Shown here piece after piece: positions 30,398 to 41,300 of a stretch of 64,000 nt of DNA. Positions within the stretch are counted from its first letter, which is position 1. Each line of letters opens with the position of its first letter. Source of the stretch: Patiria pectinifera (Eukaryota > Echinodermata > Asteroidea > Valvatida > Asterinidae). A program made the translations under genes and the position numbers. The stretch spans positions 1,736,001 to 1,800,000 of the forward strand of contig CM057130.1 of assembly GCA_029964075.1 (NCBI GenBank), read 5' to 3'. Under the pieces are notes generated by a model that saw only the letters and a list, made by a program, of their open reading frames with translations, was not told where the DNA came from and did not search any database.

Positions 30398-30403
30398 AAT
30401 AAA
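30398..30403 (+). terminator. Candidate poly(A) signal for ALS2
   Basis: First AATAAA after the stop (200 bp downstream). Plausible by position; no transcript evidence. Confidence 0.45.
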
Positions 30404-30576
30404 AAAACATCCAGTCTTATTCGTTTATCAGTTCTTCAAGTCCGAGCCATGTAGTTCTAATCAATGTGTTATTAAATGTATTCTTGTCCGGCCCATAATT
30501 AATGCAATGTACATGAAGATATGAAATATTTGTGGCAAGATTTCACTGAGACACATTGCTGCAATACTGTGCCACA

Positions 30577-30992
30577 GTAGGGTGCTGTGGTCCAATGGTT
30601 ATGGTGTTCGACTCGTGTGCCGTGGTACATGGGTTCGAATCCTGACAGTGGTAACATGGTGCTTGTGCTCTTAAGCAAGGCACTTTACCATTATTGCTTC
30701 GTCCTTCGGATGGGACGAAAAGCCGTAGGTCCCATGTGTTGTGTAATGCACGTTAAAGAACCCAGTAACACTTATCGCTAAGAGAAGGGGTTTGCCCCGG
30801 TATTTCTGGCAGTGGCTGCAATATGCGCCGCCGCACCTTGTAAACCCTTATAAGGTGCGACATAATGGGTCTCATATTTCTCATAGACTTCATTTACCTG
30901 TCTTTAATAATAGACATAATTCATAGCGCCTTGAGTACCTACGTGTAGTTGGTAGATACGTGAGGTATATAAGACTCTGGTATTATTATTAT
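30577..30992 (+). mobile_element. Full-length tRNA-derived SINE with ATT tail
   Basis: Head: A-box-like GTGGTCCAATGGTTATGG and B box GGTTCGAATCC (30633). Body includes CGTCCTTCGGATGGGACG, CATTACGTTAAAGAACCC-like sequence and GCGCCTTGAGTACC. The end is TATTATTATTATT. The tail suggests mobilisation by a LINE of the L2/CR1 type (inference). Confidence 0.85.
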
Positions 30993-31671
30993 TGAAGAAA
31001 ATCATCTTTGAAAGCTGCAGTATTGTGCCAGTTTGGTGAGATTTCCCTATTATGTGGGATGGAGTCAGTGCACAAGCAGTCGGGCAGTTGGGGAAGACCC
31101 TTGGGAGGGACATTCAAAGGTGCTGAATTGCAAGTTCTGGTATTAATCAAATGCTATACAAAGAAATCAACGGGGAAAAAGGATTAAATTCATGCATGAG
31201 ACAAAATTTGCTAAATCCATGTGAATTTTCTGTGGTATTAGTCCCGTTATCAAAGTGGATAAATGTTATAATGGTACCAATGCATTTACACTAACAAAAT
31301 TGTTGAACGTAAACATTGTATTTTGAGAATTTCATGAGCTTCAGGAAGTACTGTTGTTCAATGCAAGCATACAAAGCAAAAACTAAAATAACACAATGTA
31401 GATTATTATTCTCAATAATCCCTCAATATACGTGACATTTTAGGAATAACAGTTGACTCCGAGTCTAGTAAGAGCAGTGGTGAAATTTGTGACAATAAAG
31501 AGTATGACTCTGTTGTATGCAAAAAATGTGATGTTGTTGCATGATGTGGATGTGCCAGTTTTTGATGCAACTGTCAGTGAGATCGAGTTTTTGTCATGTG
31601 TGCAATTGCGCACTTAAAATGTAACATAAAAAATAAGTGTTGAATTTTCTTGTATTAGCTGGGGAATTACT

Positions 31672-32558
31672 AGACCTGAATCACAATGTCGTCACACTTT
31701 GTTTACATGTGCACTTTATTATGGGAGCAATTGGTGGCTCTTGTTCCTTCTTGCCTGGCTCCCGTAGGAAAGTGCACTTGTATGTCCAGCATGTGCCCAT
31801 AAAAATGTAGTAGTCAATCCATAAATATTAAATATACTAGCACTCTCTTTTTACAAAACTTATCTGTAGAGTCTGAAGGTACATGTTGTTGCGTCAGTGC
31901 AACAAGGTCGTAAATCCATTCTGCAACAAAGTCGTATATCGCTCCGTGCAACAAGGTCGTATCGCAACGTCCCTTGACTTTGTGTGTACATCCGGGTTAT
32001 TTTAAGTGAGATATGACCTTTTGACATTCTGAAACTCGCGTTTCACGTACAGCCCATTGTAGGAGATCCAACCTTGTTGCACGGACATGACGATATATAG
32101 TAAATATTCTACACAATGGTCTTTATCCCATCTCAATTGGACACCCCAGTCCAGAGATACAGCTAATTAAATGAAAGGACTTGAATTCCAAGTTGGGCCG
32201 CTTTTCAGATTATCTGGTATCTAATGAAAGGCATTCACATACCAAGAAAGTGTGTGAATGCCTTTCATTAGACATCAGATAATCTGAAAAGTGGCCCAAA
32301 CAGATTTTGACAGTCTTAACAAGCTTTAGAGCCTAAATGTAGCTACTTTTACATAGCCGTAACTTTTAAACCAAAGGTCCAAATCACACAGAACAAAAAT
32401 CTTGTCAAGGGTAAAGAAACACTCTCATGGTAAATGTTTTACCACCAAAAAAAACCAAAACAATTTAGATTCCTCAGAAAAAGAAGAAGTTGTTTGACTG
32501 CTACATTGTTGTTGAGCCACGCTGTAAACAAAGCGCGACGTCATTATGATTCAGGTCT
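31672..32558. mobile_element. 887-bp TIR element with a nested hairpin
   Basis: AGACCTGAATCACAATG at the left mirrors CATTATGATTCAGGTCT at the right, extending through TTTGTTTACA/TGTAAACAAAG. Same end family as 4878-5013. No transposase frame. Confidence 0.75.
32193..32300. repeat. 108-bp hairpin nested in the TIR element
   Basis: Arms of about 48 bp: TTTTCAGATTATCTG and TCTAATGAAAGGCATTCACA at the left are mirrored at the right, around a CCAAGAAAG-like spacer. Only two or three mismatches. Confidence 0.88.
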
Positions 32559-34267
32559 GTTAGGATTTTGCATTCTCGCAACTCTGTTTTAAGGGTGCGT
32601 GAAGTGCAACATGGCGCCGAAATACCATGAGTGCCGGAACTGTCAAAAAATGTACTGAACTAATTTTGATTCCATTAACCCTTGCAATTTTGCAGCAGTT
32701 AACATTCACTCTTGGGTTTTGCAGTATTTGATAAAATCAGAATTCAGGATTTAGAGCCTAAATGTAGCTACTTTTACTTAGATCCAGACATCCCAATTCT
32801 CTTAAAAGTACAAAAATTGTGTGCCATTTGGTTACTTAATTTTGGATTTGGGCAGATTTGAGGCTTTTAACAGACGTTTTTAGGTGATAAGTGTTATTAA
32901 AAAAACAATGGTGGGAATGCAGTAGTAATTCATAGAACACACTATTCATTTTCTCTGCATATGTGATGCGATCAAGCTAAATGAGTCGTTTGTCGACCCA
33001 GTAAAAACATTTTTTTTTTACAGTTTTGAAAAGAGCACAATCTCAGCATTACTGATGTGAAAACCGCATGCTGATACCATCTTTAGTTCAAAAATTATGG
33101 AAGTCGGAACACCAAGAGATGTGATGAAGTGATGTGATGAAGTGGCCCTATTTTGGCCTGAATCTCCAAATGAAAGTTCCCGACAAATGACTCATTTAGC
33201 TTAATCGCATCACATAAGTTGAAACCACCAACCAAATTTTATTTCTAATGACATGATACAAAACTGAGCTGTAATTTTAATATCTTGTAAATAAGGTTAT
33301 TGGTTTCTTTTTGTTTTTTGTTTATTTCAGTGTACATATTGTGCATGATTATATCAAAATAGATATTTATTTATGGGACCTGAAATAATATGATTATGAT
33401 GTATTATTGTAGACTCTGAATTAAATAGACTTCTTACATTTTACCAATTTCGTTTTAAGTGGATGATTTTGCAGAGGTGTGCACTACACCGACTGATATG
33501 GTTAATTGGTGAATTTGCTTTGTCACGGACATAACATTTTTAAAACAAGTAACGTCCGGGACGGAGCCATCTCCTTGACCATTAGCAGACGATGGGTGTA
33601 TAAGATTTGAGCATTTTCAGATTTATTCACTCAAGAACAAAAAAAATTGTCTTATTTGTAATGTCCGTGACGCTGGAATTTCCCAAACGGTTGGGACGTG
33701 GTCTACCCTTGTTCATTAATTTAATTTCATCGCTTGCTGTCAATGCCAAATTCCTTAAAAAAATTACATACATGTATGCATTTCATTTTTGTCACCTCTA
33801 ATACTGTTTGTGCAAAAGGCAAAAATAATAATAATATAGCTTTGTGTAATGCTGTGCAATGATCCATGTACATGTAGTTAGAAAAAAAGCGTCCGTGTTT
33901 ATAACAAGTGTTTCCAACAAAAATTAAAATTCACATTCCTTCCATTGTCTGATAAAGAAAAATCTACATATTGTTTAATAGACATGTAGAAAATTCCAGT
34001 GTATCTGGATAAAAAATTGAATCTCCAGTGAATTATTCGGTGTTATTCAACAATGGAAATATGATTTTCTGCAAAATGTGAAAGGAGTGCCTACTATATA
34101 TGTATTTAAAGGTGCAATACATTTGACTTTTCATGATTATAAAGTGTCTTAAACTGTAGCAGTAACTACATGTTGATACAGTGGTAATTAAAGTGGTCTC
34201 GGCATGAAAGTTCAGAATGATGTGCAGTGATTAGCAGTAGTAGTGTTTAAACACACACACAAATTTA

Positions 34268-34570
34268 TCAAATTTGACTATCGTGGAATTTTTTGTTGAT
34301 GTGAGAATTTTGAAACAATCTTGTGGGAGACATGATATTGTTAGGCCCAAAAAAATGTCTGCTTCCTATTACATGGCATTTGAAAATAGGGTAGGTAGGG
34401 ACATTTTTTTTGGCAAATTTTTTGTGTACAATCATATGGAGGTGTTTGCGTTTAGTCAAGGGTAAAGGTAGTAATTGATGATTTTCGGGTTTTTTTCCTC
34501 ATTTTCCCAAAAAAGTAGGGTAGGGGCTGTCAAAATAGGGTAGGTAGGGTAACCATAAGCAGAACTATTA
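34268..34570 (+). repeat. AGGGTAGGTAGGG-containing repeat
   Basis: AATAGGGTAGGTAGGG appears twice (about 34385 and 34536) with a GGGTAGGGGCTGTCAAA block between. It looks like a dispersed-element body, but its limits and family are unknown. No second copy in the window. Confidence 0.4.
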
Positions 34571-34583
34571 TTTTTTTGGTCTG

Positions 34584-34722
34584 AAGCCCGGTTCATACTT
34601 CAAGCAAAGCTTGTGCGAAGCGAAATTCATGTCGTCAACAATGGTGGACGTGCTTCGAATGTATTGTTGACGTCACAAATTTCGCTTCGCTTTCGCTTTC
34701 GCTTGAAGTATGAACCGGGCTT
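34584..34722. mobile_element. AAGCCCGGTTCATACTT MITE, copy 1
   Basis: AAGCCCGGTTCATACTTCAA at the left mirrors TTGAAGTATGAACCGGGCTT at the right, with the inner GCGAAGCGAAAT/ATTTCGCTTCGC. A second copy is at 44270-44403. Confidence 0.88.
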
Positions 34723-35317
34723 TAGTCATCTTACGAGCGGGACTGAAACATGAAATAATGTAGTGGATCTGTGTCCCACATGAGTGCGTGTGGAACATAG
34801 AGCTATATTAAATTAATATAGCTCTATGGTGTGGAATAACGAACTTGTCTTCAAGCAGACTTGGTGCACAGTAAAGACAAAACACACACAATGTACACAC
34901 ATTTTTCAGTGGTTATCCTATTACACGCGTGCGCAGTTAGGAGTAGCGTGCATATGTTAGAATATACGCAGAGTGCGATATGGACTCTGGTGTACGGGAT
35001 AATACCACACTGTTGTTGCCATGGATCGACCAATCAGAATCGAGGATTCCAGTTTGCTTGAAGATAAACGCAGAAGTACAAACTGTTTGCAATCATTTTG
35101 TGAGAGTGGTTAATAGAGTGTTTAAGTCTGTGGTGCACACAGCATGAGAACAATTTCAAGTCCAAGCTATGTCTGGTTGGAAATCATGTTAGGATCACAA
35201 AAGTGAAAGTTTTATGAGAAAAAAAAAACTGTAATGAGGAAAATAGGAAGTGTTCGGAGTATACCCCTTGAACAAACCCAGGTGGGAGTAACCCACAACA
35301 AAATGATAAGGGCGAGT

Positions 35318-35480
35318 CAGGTTGGCGTGGTGGTTACTTTCCTCGCCTTCCACCTCTGTGGCCCAGGTTTAATTCCTGCCCTGCTCCACATGTGGATTGG
35401 GTTTTCAGTCCCTACCTGATTCCGTGGGTTTCCCCAGAATATTCTTCTGGGGTTTTCCTCCTACCTCTAAAACTGTAATT
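35318..35480 (+). mobile_element. Decayed tRNA-derived SINE
   Basis: GTTGGCGTGGTGGTTACTTT, CACCTCTGTGGCCCAGG and a mutated B box (GGTTTAATTCC) are followed by a GGGGTTTTCCTCC body. Related to the copy at 10318. Confidence 0.6.
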
Positions 35481-36130
35481 TCTTCTCATTGTCTCTACAA
35501 GTTTCTTCAGGCTTGCGAGCTTACAGTGCCTGGTGTGCTTTTGGGGATTCCTTGGTATCAGTACCAGAAATATAATAATGAATATGCCTGCGCAATGAAT
35601 ATTTGGGAGCAAGTTATGGTGAATTCCTTGAAATATTGTCCATGTAAAGTAAAACCATCATTGTTTTTATCAGTATTGTCAGATGTTATAATAATGTTAT
35701 CAGTGTATGCTCATGGTAAACACTTGATCCAGTGATGGAATTTCCTCTGTGATGGAATTTCCTCTGTGCTGGAATTTCCCGTGTACCAAAGATTGTAACC
35801 TTATTAAAATCTATCAACAATAATGTTCATTTGAAGTGTATATTCTTCGGTGTGCTGGCTTATAATTTTCAGAAAGCTGATGAAGCATTTCGCTTGGTCA
35901 GACTAGTAAATGATCCGAACTCTTTCATTTTAATTGGAATATCACATTCAGGGATCTCACAGTTTGTAACTGTTTTACATTCTCAGAGTAGAACTCGTAA
36001 TTTGTATGAAGCACCTTGGAACATAGAAAATAAATGCAAAATTTGATTACAAAACAAACTAACAACACAACAAACAAACAAACTTAGATTGGATGAAATG
36101 AGCAACTCTTTAAAAGTACTTGTATCTTCT

Positions 36131-36136
36131 TTTATT
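36131..36136 (-). terminator. Possible distal poly(A) signal for KRIT1
   Basis: AATAAA on the minus strand, about 2.16 kb beyond the KRIT1 stop. Use is uncertain; other weaker variants may lie nearer. Confidence 0.25.
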
Positions 36137-36589
36137 TACACTTCCTTTGAAATAAAATACGAAATACCACTTACAATGTGCTAACAAGCTGAATACCAAA
36201 TAGAGTAATAGTATAGGGTTGATTTAAGATAATACACATTTAGAAAGTTACATCTTAGCTCCATGAAAAGTCAAAGATATGAAATGACTTCCGACACCTG
36301 TGAAGAATTTTCTTTCAAAGCATGTTTCAAAGTTCACTTTCTAACAATCAACAAGGACGTGGTATTCTGTAACTGAGAACAGTCACAGATTTGTCATTTC
36401 ATACTGACAGCAACGTGTGGGCACAAAAAGAAGCTGATGTATTTTAAAGCAAATACAAGAAGGTTGGCGTTAAGTGGATGTTCCATATTAGTTATTATAT
36501 TGAGTGTTTATTTGGGCATTTCACAATACTTCAGAATGCTGAAATCACCTATCTACTCGCCATAAATCCTGTTCACACTAGACCTGTTC

Positions 36590-36925
36590 ACACTAGACAA
36601 ATCTCAAGGTTGACGCGGGGTTGAAAACATGCAGTGTTTCACACTGGAAAATGTTCAACCCTGCGCCAACCCAGCGTCAACCCTGTGCCAACCCTGGGAA
36701 AGATTTCGCACTGGTTTGAACTCGACCCTGCTCCAGACCAGGGTTGACATTTTCAACCCGGGTTGAAACTCGTGCCTGGGATCAAAACAGTAGTAACTGA
36801 GCAAAATAAGCTCGGTTTGCACGAAACAAGTGTGAAACCGTTAGGGTTGAATGCGGGGTTGAAAAATAAACTCAACCCGGGGCGGCACTGGTTTCACCCA
36901 GGGTTGAGGTCAACGTGGGTTAAGA
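36590..36925. repeat. GGTTGA/TCAACC-rich region
   Basis: Blocks such as CAACCCTGCGCCAACCC and CAGGGTTGA occur in both orientations. TTCACACTAGAC is duplicated in tandem at 36575-36600. It may be a decayed foldback element. Confidence 0.5.
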
Positions 36926-37375
36926 GGCTCTAGTGGGAAAAGGCCAATAGTAGCATAAGACCTTTTCACACAATCGTCTTGCCTATCTACACAGGTCAAT
37001 CTTAATCAGAACTGGGTCGGCAAGGCATACCGTTCACACTTACAAACGACCACTGCCGACCAGGGTTGAGAGGCTGTGCCTGAGTAGAGTGCTGGACCCG
37101 CACCGAAGCCTTGTAGGCTTTTTGCTCGTGTGAAAGGGTTCCCCAAATCTCTGTGTCAGATCCCCAATTTTGGAGAGTGTGAGAGTCCCTATACAGTCAC
37201 TGATATGACAGGATAACACTAGGGTGTTAGTCTTAGTACACAATTCACCCTTCAACAGTGAAAAAAGGTTGGAAGGAAGGTTCATTGGCATCCTGATGCC
37301 TACGGTGCATGAACATGCAGGCGGGATGCAATCAACAAAAAAACCTGCCCTATTACACAGTACCACTGTCCTTCC

Positions 37376-37741
37376 AATTCGGACGATTCACAATGCAGTG
37401 CGCCACCAAGAGTTTGCCATAGAGAGTCCATTTTTCAAGTTTACGGTCGACAAAACATGGCCCATTTGAATGAGTGTCAGTAGACAACTTGAGCTTATTT
37501 GTTATAGACTGGGGCATAGCGTTCTGCCTCCTTACAAAAAACACCATATTAATAAAAAAATTAAAAAAAAGGGCAAACAGATACTCGAATCATACGCTTA
37601 CGAATCTACTAACCGGAAAAACGAACAATTTCAAATGTCCCGTGCTGCGAATTTGTCAACCATCTCCCACAATGCACTGGGAAAAATGAACTCTCCGTGG
37701 CAAACTTTTGGTGGCGCACTGCATTGTGAATCGCCCGAATT
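37376..37741 (+). mobile_element. 366-bp MITE, copy 1
   Basis: AATTCGGACGATTCACAATG mirrors CATTGTGAATCGCCCGAATT at the other end; the TIR extends about 45 bp through CCACCAAGAGTTTGCCA. A second copy lies inverted at 44676-45036. Confidence 0.9.
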
Positions 37742-38293
37742 GGATATCAGTTGTAGGTGTCACAGCGCCCTCTCTTGTACACACACAGAGTTCATAGAGA
37801 CGCCAATACACCTATGTCTCGTGCCCACATTTACAGCACTCTGAGGCAGGTTTTTAGCAACTTCCAGTAGTCCAACAAATTTTGCAGGAAACAAACAACA
37901 TTACTATTTAATACTGTGCACACACGTTAATAGCTTACACCTGTTTCTGATTGGCATTCCAGAGTCGCACCAAAATAAATTTGTCTAAAGATCTGAATTG
38001 AGTTTGACATGTGAAACATTAGGACCGACTTCACATGCACGACATGAAAGATCGACCGTCACAGGTACTCCGACTGACTCCAACAGAGCATCTTGATTTT
38101 AAATGTTGCTCTCGTAAATGGGAAATTAAAGTTTGCCTGACTGAAACCAAATTCTAACTCCGCGAACGTGAGTTGCTTCAAATGACTTTTTAGTTCCACT
38201 CGACTCTGGAGTGCCAGCCTAACACGGGTGTTAGCTCCTTCCCTTGCGGAACAGAGTTGTTTTGACAGAAATGGCGCCCTCTAGCGGCAGGCT

Positions 38294-38392
38294 TTAGGAG
38301 CTAGCTGTCCTGCCCATGGTTACCGATGGCTGCGTGCTGGGGACCGGCTGTCGTCCTGAAATCTTGTTGGCAAGGTTGCCGATGATTGCGGC
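38294..38392 (-). CDS. KRIT1: KRIT1 terminal exon
   Basis: Acceptor TTTTTCAG; AAIIGNLANKISGRQP then a short tail and TAA (38296-38294). Aligns with KRIT1 AGLVVKLLMKLNGQLMP. Confidence 0.88.
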   Translation of the reverse strand, partial: AAIIGNLANKISGRQPVPSTQPSVTMGRTASS

Positions 38393-41300
38393 CTGAAAAA
38401 TGATGCAACAAAGACATGACATTGGAATCTATGAGCAAGTTCAGGAAAGCACCATTAGTCAACTTGTGGTTGATTTGTGACGTAACCTACGCCTGCTCAC
38501 TAACAATAGGGCACACTAACAGCAGGGTGCAAAGTCCCTAGTCTACTGATAGTCAAAACATCATGAACTACTGGGTCCTGGCTCCCTGCCGTGCATTATT
38601 GATGCGCACGGCTACTGTTAACCAGTGATGCAATCATGCCCTTAGTTTATGGAATAAAGCAAGGGTCTATAATAATGCCAGCAGATTCGGCAATTAATTA
38701 TGCAAAACAAGACTGCGTCTTCACCTCGAGATTCTGACCATTCAGGGGGTGCCTTGTATCGGATATTAAACAAAGCCATTAAATAGTGCCCAGAATTGTT
38801 GTCATTTTAGTACTCTGGACTTGTAACAGGGCAAATGAGCTAGAAAGGGTAAAGGATAGGCAGGCGGTAGCCGTACTTGTTTGGATCTGATGGGCACGGT
38901 GCGTATTGTGCCTCCATGGTCCTGCATGTGTAGTTTGAGCGTCTGCATATCGGCTGAGCATTGCCACGTCAGACCGGGTCTGTAGCTCTCACTCAGTTTC
39001 ATGGACTGTAAAGAAAAAAAAACACCAAAATAATTAGGAAATGCTATACAATACCAACACCAACGCTGCAACCAACACATGGTCACAAGACGTTCCCTTG
39101 TAAGCCAGTGCCTGATATATTCAACACATATGAAATACACGTAGTCGCAATCCACATCTGGTTTACACAGATGGTTTCCTGGCATAGTGCCAGCATTGTG
39201 TATTTTGTATCATGTCTTCGTAAAGTTCAAACCTTACACACAATGGACCTAGGTAACACATTTTGACGGTGTTTTCACGAAGTGACAAAAACCTCAATAT
39301 CATGCAAAAAGGTAATTCCAAGATAATTGCCTTTGGAGCTAATCCTTTTTTCAAAACACCTTTTCGACTAGTTATTCGTTATGGATTTTGGAAATTCTTG
39401 CATTGTCAAGTAACGTATGCTTTGTTCTTTGCTAATTCAAAGTTGTTTATTAGAAGTCTCTCTTAATTAAACTGTAGTTCATTAATAAAGATCAATAAAG
39501 ATAATCTTCACCCCGTGAAAACAGCAAAACCCAGAGGCCTCACTATTTTTGTCCCATTAAGTTGTACACACTCTTCGTCACTTCGTGAAAATAATAAAAC
39601 GTTCTAAGAAATTGTTACATTTGCGCATCTTACGCACTGCAGCGCGCGCGCGTCTGTTCTTTATCGACTTCGTCCACGGCGTGCGCGTCCAATCCAGTCC
39701 ACTCCCATCCTAACACGTGTGTAGAGAAATGCATTATCCCTCTGGCCCTGCTAACGAGGTAAGTTTTTGGCTCTTAAGCGAAAACAAAAACACGAATTTA
39801 AGGCTTTTTCTCAAATGTTTGTTTGCGATAATTACAAAAACTCGCCAAATGCTTCTTTTTGTCAAGTGCAATAAGTTGGCCAGCAAAACTCAAAATCGAA
39901 AAATTATCGATTTTGCAGGTTTTTGTCACTTCGTGAAAACACCGTCGATTTGTGGGATCGACTGAGGAAAAAAACTTGAGAAAGGATGTAACAAGGACTG
40001 GAAAGGAAATTGAATGCCCAGTGTAAAAAGACTTGTTTTTTTCATGGCATTCATAGATTCCAGTGGTGTCAGTAACACGTATCTCCACATCGTGGGCTTG
40101 CCCAGTGACCAGGAATCCATTTCTCACTGATTGCTGCCACTCATATGCATCCACTTGTGCAGCAATGAAGCGATTGCTGCAAGGCCTGCTGCTTAGGGAC
40201 ACAAATCAGCAAAATGGCTCCTGTCTGGGTCTGAACCCACATTGCAATCTGAGTAAACTGTCATCACGTACCTTACTGATTGCATGGATGAGATGAATAC
40301 CCCTGCAGTTGACACCGACAAAGACCGGTGGCGCCTGGTTGGAACCAGACTGTCTGCCTGGTGACGGACCCAGCTGAGCTGAACCAAAGAAATAGGCTGA
40401 CCCATACACGCTGAAGCCGCGACAGTGCTCAAGGTACAACAACTGCAGTTTCTGCAATTGTCAAATCCAATACAATCCGGTATTAACTTGTGTAGTACGA
40501 AATTAAGAGTATCTTGTTTCAATCGATATTCAAAGGAAATCTGACAAAATTCATTTCTACTCACCGTGACATCTTTGACGCCTTTCTGCGTGACGTTGCG
40601 ATGCTCTGTGATTATCTTCTGCGCCCAGTTGATGGAGCGCCCTCCTTGACTCTTTGTGTCCAGCTTGATGGCTGGGATGAAATGACGCAAGTTGATGTTG
40701 CTGTGTCAAAAACAAAGAGAACAAGTTATTTTAAGATTCAAGCTGAATCCTATTTTAGTTTAAACCAAAAATATTTAAGTCACAAAAGAGATTTGTCCAT
40801 GGCGTACCAGCTAAGCTACTTCCCTACTAAGTTATTTATTTCAATTATTACCAAAAACACATTTCATTCAAAGGAGAACTGACAAACCCTAAAGTAATCA
40901 AGCACTCTACTTCAACATCTTGCATTTTTAAGGGATTTTTTTTTTTAATCACAATAAATATTCCTGCCTGAACAGGACTTACGTAAGGAAACTTGGCTTG
41001 TGCTTTCTGGGGTCATGATCACCGTAGACAATCTAAACACAAAAGAGATAATGCATAAAAGAAAAAATTTATTGGCATTTGTGGTATGTTACTGTTGAAA
41101 GATGAACATTACAGACCACATGAGAGTAACGCTGATAGTGACAAGTTTTTTCAGACTCTTCAAAAATTTCAAAGGAAAATTTTAAATGTATTTGCAAACT
41201 TTCTGTTGTACACATTTAAGCCACTGGCTTACACAACGTTTGAAAACTATTTCTTATTGTCATTATTAGCTGAGTGTTTAATCACACTATCCTTTTAAAG

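Larger units (their letters stand above)
30993..38293. other. ALS2-KRIT1 convergent intergenic region
   Basis: 7.3 kb with no recognised gene. It contains the TIR element at 31672-32558, the MITE at 34584-34722, a SINE at 35318, an area rich in GGGTTGA/TCAACCC (36590-36925) and the MITE at 37376-37741. The right end should be KRIT1 3' UTR. Confidence 0.65.
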
